Assembly (NCBI RefSeq): GCF_020697055.1
Contig: NZ_JAJFBP010000035.1
Location: forward strand, 1 to 45,549
DNA from: Panacagrimonas sp.
GTDB lineage: Bacteria > Pseudomonadota > Gammaproteobacteria > Nevskiales > Nevskiaceae
Direction: 5' to 3'
Length of the DNA stretch: 45,549 nt
Position numbers and translations under genes: made by a program. How positions within the stretch are numbered: position 1 is the stretch's first letter; every line of letters begins with the position of its first letter. Under the pieces are notes generated by a model, which saw nothing but the letters and a program-made list of their open reading frames with translations, did not search any database and was not told the DNA's origin. Positions 42,587 to 45,549 of the stretch are shown here, in pieces.

Positions 42587-43495
42587 CTAGCCCCGAGGGC
42601 CTGACGGCAGGCGCAGGGTGCGCACTGCCCCATCGACGAATCCGTTTCGCGCCACCGACCACTCGCGCACCTGGACCTGCGCCAGCGCGCCCTCGGCGTC
42701 CTGCGACAACCGCAGCCGGTTCCAGCGGGCGCCCTCGTCGCGCGGGTTGGGCAGCGCCGACGAGGAGGGCACGCACAGGCAGGGGATGGCGCCACGCGGG
42801 CCTTCGAGCAGGTCGAAGCGCGAATCGCGCGCGTGTCCGTGCAGCACCAGTTCGGCACCGTGGCGCGCCAACAGCGCGCGCAGCGCGGCGGCATCGGCCA
42901 GCGCCTTGCGCCAGCGCACCGCGCCCACGGCGACCGGGTGATGCAGCAGCAGCACGCGCAGCCGACCGGCCCGGCCCTCGTCGCGCAGGATCGTCTCCAG
43001 GCGCTGCAGCTGCTGCGATCCGAGACGCCCGCGCGCCAGCAGCGGCGCCGTCGGCAACGCGGAGTTCAGACCGATCAGCGTCACCGCGTCGCCCGGCAGG
43101 CGATGCACGAACGGCCAGGTCTGGTCGCGCAGCCGCGTCCAGCGCGCCCAGCGATCGATGCCCTGCGCGGGTTCGACGCGGACCAGCGCGTCGTGATTGC
43201 CCGGAACCAGGCTGATGCGCTCGACCGGCGCCAGCGCCGAGAGCCAGGCGGCGGCGCGTTCGAACTCGGCGGGCAGCGAAAAGTTGGTGACGTCGCCGGT
43301 GACCACGATGTGATCGGGAGCCTGCGCACGCAGGTCGGCGGCCAGCGCCTCGACGATCTCGGGGCGCTGGATCGCGCCGCGCCGACGCCAGGACCAGGCG
43401 CTGAGCTGGCGTTTGGACAGGCGCTGCGAGGGTTTCAGGGCCGGTTCGAACGGCAGGTGCAGGTCCGAGACGTGCGCCAAGCTGACCGGCTTCAT
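42587..43495 (-). CDS. Calcineurin-like metallophosphoesterase
   Basis: I chose the ATG at 43495, next to the first conserved strand; longer frames start at 43525 and 43540. The 302-residue protein has the metallophosphoesterase motifs in order: HVSDLHLPF (D-x-H), VVTGDVTNFS (GD), VPGNHDAL (GNHD), LLLHHPVAVG (H) and LVLHGHARDSRFD (GHxx, with the second histidine of the usual GHxH replaced by Arg). It could remove a phosphate from a lipid or a nucleotide head-group intermediate. It heads the minus-strand run containing HIT, LptF and LptG, and is divergent from the second CDP-alcohol phosphotransferase. The substrate is unknown. Confidence 0.85.
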   Translation of the reverse strand: MKPVSLAHVSDLHLPFEPALKPSQRLSKRQLSAWSWRRRGAIQRPEIVEALAADLRAQAPDHIVVTGDVTNFSLPAEFERAAAWLSALAPVERISLVPGNHDALVRVEPAQGIDRWARWTRLRDQTWPFVHRLPGDAVTLIGLNSALPTAPLLARGRLGSQQLQRLETILRDEGRAGRLRVLLLHHPVAVGAVRWRKALADAAALRALLARHGAELVLHGHARDSRFDLLEGPRGAIPCLCVPSSSALPNPRDEGARWNRLRLSQDAEGALAQVQVREWSVARNGFVDGAVRTLRLPSGPRG

Positions 43496-43579
43496 CGATA
43501 ATCCGACACGTTTCTCTATGCCCATTCGCTTCCGGATCATGCCACACGCCCTGCCGCGCTCCCGCGGCCGTTTCGACCT

Positions 43580-44704
43580 GTGAGCCCCACGTCCGCGTCC
43601 GGCGTCGGCGGCCGCGTCGTCGGATTCTCCGACCTGCGCATCTGGAGCCTGGACTCTCGCACCCGGCTGGGCCGGCAGCTCGCGCGCTTCGGCGCGCCGC
43701 TGGACCAGCCCGGCGCCGCGCGCCAGGTGCTGCTGCGCGCCGACTGGGTGCTCGACGACGCGTTGGTGCGCGGCCTGGTGGCGGCGCGCGACGACGTCGC
43801 GCTGATCGCACCCGACGGGCGCTGCGTCGCGATGTCGGTGACGGTGTCGCGCCAGCCCGAGGCCGAGGCCGCGCTGGATCGATCCGAAGCGCCCGCCGAG
43901 GTGCGCCGCGCCACGGCGGCGGACCTCGCCGACGGCTACAACGATGCGCTGCGCAAGCGCGAGCCGCCTTTCCTGATGCCGCTGACCGCCGAGAACCTCG
44001 ACGCGATCGAGCGGCGCGTGTTCGGCGCCTCGTACAAGGGCGTCACCGACATCGTGACCTTGTATCTGTGGCCGGCGCCGGCGCGCGCGGTCACGCGCTG
44101 GTGCGCGGCGCTGGGCGTGACCCCGAACCAGGTGACCAGCGCGAGCTTCGTGCTGGTGCTGCTGGCGATGTGGGCGTTCTGGACCGGCCACTACGGCTGG
44201 GGCCTGCTCGCGGCCTGGCCGATGACCTTTCTCGACACCGTCGACGGCAAGCTCGCGCGCGTGACGCTGACCTCGTCGAAACTCGGCAACGTGTTCGATC
44301 ACGGCATCGACCTGATCCATCCGCCGTTCTGGTGGTGGGCCTGGATCGTGGGCCTGCCCGCGGCGCACCTGCCGCTGCCCGAACCGGGCCTGGTGCTGGG
44401 CGTGATCGTCGCGGGCTACGTCCTGCAGCGCATCGAGGAAGGCATCTTCATGGCCGGATTCGGCATGGACATGCACGTATGGCAGCGCTTCGACAGCCGG
44501 TTCCGGCTGATCACCGCGCGGCGCAATCCCAACCTGATCATCCTGACGCTGGCGGTGCTCGTCGGACGTCCGGACTGGGGCATCGTGATCGTCGCGATCT
44601 GGGTCGCGCTGTGCCTGCTGGTGCACGCGCTGCGCATCGTGCAGGCCGCGCTGGCGCGCCGGCACGGACCGCTGCGTTCGTGGCTCGCGTCGTCGGCTTC
44701 ATGA
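43580..44704 (+). CDS. Second CDP-alcohol phosphotransferase
   Basis: The 374-residue membrane protein starts at a GTG. The catalytic signature is FLDTVDGKLARVTL with D219, D222-G223, A226-R227, G236, D240 and D244, followed by IHPPFWWWAWIVGLP. Hydrophobic helices include VLVLLAMWAFWTGHYGWGLL and GIVIVAIWVALCLLVHALRI. Residues 1-140 are a short worn N-terminal domain like that of the paralogue at 38592. The stop overlaps the next start by 4 bp (ATGA). The two paralogues on opposite strands may attach different head groups, or one may act on glycerolipid. Substrate specificity is unresolved. Confidence 0.87.
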   Translation: MSPTSASGVGGRVVGFSDLRIWSLDSRTRLGRQLARFGAPLDQPGAARQVLLRADWVLDDALVRGLVAARDDVALIAPDGRCVAMSVTVSRQPEAEAALDRSEAPAEVRRATAADLADGYNDALRKREPPFLMPLTAENLDAIERRVFGASYKGVTDIVTLYLWPAPARAVTRWCAALGVTPNQVTSASFVLVLLAMWAFWTGHYGWGLLAAWPMTFLDTVDGKLARVTLTSSKLGNVFDHGIDLIHPPFWWWAWIVGLPAAHLPLPEPGLVLGVIVAGYVLQRIEEGIFMAGFGMDMHVWQRFDSRFRLITARRNPNLIILTLAVLVGRPDWGIVIVAIWVALCLLVHALRIVQAALARRHGPLRSWLASSAS

Positions 44705-45549
44705 ACGACGCCGCGCGCACCGGGCTGCGCGCACGCATCGACGACGAACTGCGCCGCGATCCGCCCGCGGCGGTCCGCACGCTCGCCGGCCGGCTCGCCG
44801 CACGCGCCGGCGGTGCGACCGCCGCCGTGCTGTTCTACGGCTCGGCATTGCGCGATGACGCGCTCGACGGCGTGCTCGATTTCTACGTGCTGCTCGACGA
44901 CGTTCGACACTGGCCCGGATCGCGCCTCGCGCGGCTGGCCAATCGCTGGCTGCCGCCCAACGTCGGCTACGTCGAGGACACCGTCGACGGACGCGCCGTT
45001 CGCGCCAAGTTCGCGGTGATGAGCGTTGCGCAGTTCCGCGCCGCGATGTCGCCGCGGTCGCTCGACACGACGATCTGGGCGCGCTTCTGCCAGCCCTGCG
45101 TCTGCGTGTACGCCCGCGACGCCGCGGCGCACGCATCGATCACCGACGCCGTGTCGGGAGCGGTGATCACCGCGGCGCGCTGGTCCGCGGCGCTCGATCC
45201 GATTTGGGCACACCCGGTCGACTTCTGGCGTGCGCTGTTCGCGCGCACCTACGGCGCCGAGCTGCGGGTCGAGCGCAGCACCCGTGGCGACGACCTGGTC
45301 ACGCGCGACGCGGAGCGCTATTCGGCGCTGCTCGTTCTGGCCTGGGACGCCGTCGGGATCGCGTTCGAACGCGACGCCGATCTGCTGGCACCGCAGCTGC
45401 CGATCGAGGAGCGCTCGCTTGCGGCGCGCCACTGGACGCTGCGCCAGCGCCTGGGCAAGCCGCTCAACGTGCTGCGCCTGCTCAAGGCCGCGTGCACGTT
45501 CGACGGCGCGGCCGACTACGCCGCCTGGAAGGTCGAGCGCCATTCGGGC
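44701..45549 (+). CDS. Tam41-like nucleotidyltransferase, C-terminus outside the window
   Basis: The frame is open from the ATG at 44701 to the right edge (283 codons, no stop). The motif AVLFYGSALRDDALDGVLDF followed by YVLLDDVRHW has a GS loop and an acidic DF pair, reminiscent of pol-beta-type nucleotidyltransferases and in particular of Tam41 (mitochondrial CDP-diacylglycerol synthase). The remainder is helical. It is translationally coupled to the CDP-alcohol phosphotransferase. A Tam41-like enzyme would make the CDP-lipid that the phosphotransferase uses, which would fit the pair well. The Tam41 call rests on motif resemblance only. Confidence 0.6.
   Translation, partial: MNDAARTGLRARIDDELRRDPPAAVRTLAGRLAARAGGATAAVLFYGSALRDDALDGVLDFYVLLDDVRHWPGSRLARLANRWLPPNVGYVEDTVDGRAVRAKFAVMSVAQFRAAMSPRSLDTTIWARFCQPCVCVYARDAAAHASITDAVSGAVITAARWSAALDPIWAHPVDFWRALFARTYGAELRVERSTRGDDLVTRDAERYSALLVLAWDAVGIAFERDADLLAPQLPIEERSLAARHWTLRQRLGKPLNVLRLLKAACTFDGAADYAAWKVERHSG

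Noticed and set aside
41074..43215. Long plus-strand open frame opposite LptF, HIT and the metallophosphoesterase
   Set aside because: It is a shadow of three genes with clear motifs.

Overview
The window is GC-rich (my impression, about two thirds G+C), densely coded DNA from a Gram-negative bacterium. LptF/LptG, a FadL-type porin, Tat and lipoprotein signals, palindromic intergenic repeats and a tRNA with an encoded CCA end all fit a proteobacterium. A gammaproteobacterium of the Xanthomonadales/Nevskiales sort is my best guess, but the sequence does not prove it. I see no insertion sequence, phage gene, integrase or CRISPR array.

Region A (1-17.7 kb) looks like a catabolic region for hydrophobic carboxylic acids or ketones handled as CoA thioesters. 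It holds an AraC regulator cut by the window edge, a DUF7065-like protein, an APH-fold kinase, a biotin carrier protein with a carboxyltransferase, an OB-fold protein with a thiolase, and a FadL porin. A minus-strand run follows: PaaI thioesterase, a second thiolase and a fused KAS-III/DUF35 protein. Then come a TesB thioesterase, a MarR regulator with a MaoC hydratase, a lipoprotein and a hemerythrin. The substrate cannot be read from sequence.

Region B (17.7-25.7 kb) is built around a Baeyer-Villiger monooxygenase and a divergent AcoR-like sigma-54 activator. A candidate -24/-12 promoter and a perfect 20-bp palindrome lie between them. A Tat-exported DUF1329 protein, a cupin, a carboxymuconolactone decarboxylase-like protein and an outer-membrane beta-barrel protein follow, then a terminator and tRNA-Arg(CCG).

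Region C (25.8 kb to the right edge) is the most interesting part. It looks like a gene set for making, decorating and exporting a sphingolipid-like lipid. The proposed core is serine palmitoyltransferase, an acyl carrier protein and a fatty acyl-AMP ligase. Next to it are a second ligase fused to its own carrier domain, a cytochrome P450, a phosphopantetheinyl transferase that would activate both carriers, a phosphocholine-cytidylyltransferase-like enzyme and a two-component system. A run of five minus-strand genes joined by 4-bp overlaps encodes LptF, LptG, a CDP-alcohol phosphotransferase, a GNAT-fold protein resembling the Caulobacter-type bacterial ceramide synthase, and a MobA-like nucleotidyltransferase. 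A HIT protein and a metallophosphoesterase precede it. A second CDP-alcohol phosphotransferase and a Tam41-like nucleotidyltransferase start divergently and run off the edge.

The working model is as follows. The ligases load fatty acids onto carriers and the P450 oxidises a carrier-bound chain. Spt condenses an acyl chain with serine and the GNAT protein N-acylates the base. The cytidylyltransferases and CDP-alcohol phosphotransferases add a phospho-head group, and the LptF/LptG pair moves the product toward the outer membrane. No ketone reductase is visible in the cluster.
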